Shown: one piece after another, positions 63,447 through 64,000 of the stretch
How positions within the stretch are numbered: the first letter of the stretch is position 1
Layout of the letters: each line of letters opens with the position of its first letter
From: Pseudomonas sp. L5B5
Lineage (GTDB): Bacteria > Pseudomonadota > Gammaproteobacteria > Pseudomonadales > Pseudomonadaceae
Direction: 5' to 3'
NCBI RefSeq assembly: GCF_020520285.1
Contig: NZ_CP084742.1
Coordinates: 992,001 to 1,056,000, forward strand
Length of the DNA: 64,000 nucleotides
The notes under the pieces: model-generated
What the model saw: only the letters and a program-made list of their open reading frames with translations
Told to the model about the DNA's origin: nothing
Database searches by the model: none
Made by a program: the position numbers and the translations under genes

Positions 63447-64000
63447 TTATGCTGCTGGCTTGAGTACGACCTTCGTCCAGCCATCGTCACGTGCGTCGAA
63501 GTGCTTATAGGCACCTGGGCCCTCGGCGAGCTTGAGGCGATGAGAAATGATCTGAGAAGGTTTTGCGCGACCATGATGGATAAGCTCGGCCAAGCGACGG
63601 TTGTAGACTTTGACGTTAGCCTGCCCAGTTCGAATCTGCTGCCCCTTGAACCAGAAAGCGCCGAAATCGAAGGCCATCTTGCCTTCTTTGGCGAGTTCAT
63701 TTTTAGCGCCGGGATCCTGAGGTACGAACACACCAACGACTCCGATACCCCCAGTCGCTTTTGTCGAGGCAACAAGGTTATTCATAGTGAGGTGATTGGC
63801 TTCATGACCGTGGCGGTCGCAGCATTGATAACCAACACACTCACATCCTCGATCGGTGCCTTTGCCGTGAGTCAGATTTAAGATTTGGTCCACTGCCTCT
63901 TTCTCAAGCGAGTTAATGGGCGTAGCACCCATCTGAGCGGCGAGCTTTAAGCGGTCGGGATGATTGTCGACCACGAACACCTGAGAGGCGCCCTTGATCA
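63447..64000 (-). CDS. Zinc-dependent alcohol/formaldehyde dehydrogenase, C-terminal part (cut by window edge)
   Basis: About 184 visible residues of a medium-chain zinc dehydrogenase: VFVVDNHPDRLKLAAQMGA (the end of the Rossmann strand and the next helix), DRGCECVGYQ, NLVASTKATGGIGVVGVFVP and the C-terminal KVYNRRLAELIHHGRAKPS. It resembles glutathione-independent formaldehyde dehydrogenase (FdhA) of Pseudomonas. The catalytic domain lies outside the window. The frame is open to the edge. Confidence 0.85.
   Translation of the reverse strand, partial: IKGASQVFVVDNHPDRLKLAAQMGATPINSLEKEAVDQILNLTHGKGTDRGCECVGYQCCDRHGHEANHLTMNNLVASTKATGGIGVVGVFVPQDPGAKNELAKEGKMAFDFGAFWFKGQQIRTGQANVKVYNRRLAELIHHGRAKPSQIISHRLKLAEGPGAYKHFDARDDGWTKVVLKPAA

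Overview
The window looks like a stretch of chromosome from a Pseudomonas of the P. putida type. The evidence is GC-rich DNA, the mixture of Pseudomonas-style families (LigD in PE-LIG-POL order, ClsB operon, MvaT-like protein, metallothionein, MgtC, formaldehyde-dehydrogenase-like gene), and an integrative and conjugative element (ICE) of the PFGI-1/ICEclc/SPI-7 class. All family calls were made by reading the translations; no database search was run.

Left edge and left accessory part (1-7.5 kb): the tail of a LysR regulator is followed by a P4-type tyrosine integrase (662-1972). Next come a decayed NADPH-dependent-F420-reductase-like fragment, a LysR regulator diverging from a DoxX / FMN-reductase / pirin / Old Yellow Enzyme operon, and a stump of an AraC regulator. 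This is a small electrophile- or quinone-reduction cassette carried beside the integrase.

ICE maintenance and replication module (7.5-20.3 kb): AlpA-like regulator, ParA, ParB, DUF2857, STY4528-type replication protein, TIGR03761, DUF3158 and Ssb genes run in one direction. They are followed by a small FecR-N-like gene, an XRE regulator, a long non-coding leader, an STY4534/DUF3577 gene, a CxxC protein, RadC and a DUF5983-like gene that is split by an IS110-family element.

ICE conjugation module (20.4-44.4 kb): a nearly complete GI-type (MPF-G) type IV secretion system (PilL-like, TIGR03759, lytic transglycosylase, TIGR03765, TraD, TIGR03747, RAQPRD, TIGR03758/03745/03750/03746/03749/03752/03751, TraC, TraU-, TraH- and TraG-like proteins), then an ArdC-like anti-restriction gene and a MobH/TraI relaxase. 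An MvaT-family xenogeneic silencer gene sits inside the module on the opposite strand. The usual TIGR03757 gene between traC and traU is not found and two small regulatory-looking genes are there instead. I also see no topoisomerase III or DnaB helicase gene.

Right chromosomal part (45-64 kb): a CPA1 Na+/H+ antiporter; two broken low-affinity iron permease genes; a broken PfpI gene; the DUF72-EEP-clsB-ybhN operon; a broken metallothionein; and the NHEJ pair ligD and ku on either side of a PIG-L / methyltransferase / glycosyltransferase / acyl-CoA-dehydrogenase-like cluster. A truncated hybrid kinase, MgtC, a broken plasmid-stabilisation gene and a partial zinc alcohol dehydrogenase close the window. 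This part is remarkable for at least nine genes inactivated by single nonsense or frameshift lesions, while ku, ligD and clsB stay open.

The most interesting signals are: two diverged copies of a structured non-coding leader (about 16.57-16.73 and 40.38-40.54 kb) that resembles the radC RNA motif; a perfect 31-bp inverted repeat near both ends of the ICE; a cluster of palindromes inside the replication gene; and a 147-nt non-coding end of the IS110 element that could hold a bridge RNA.
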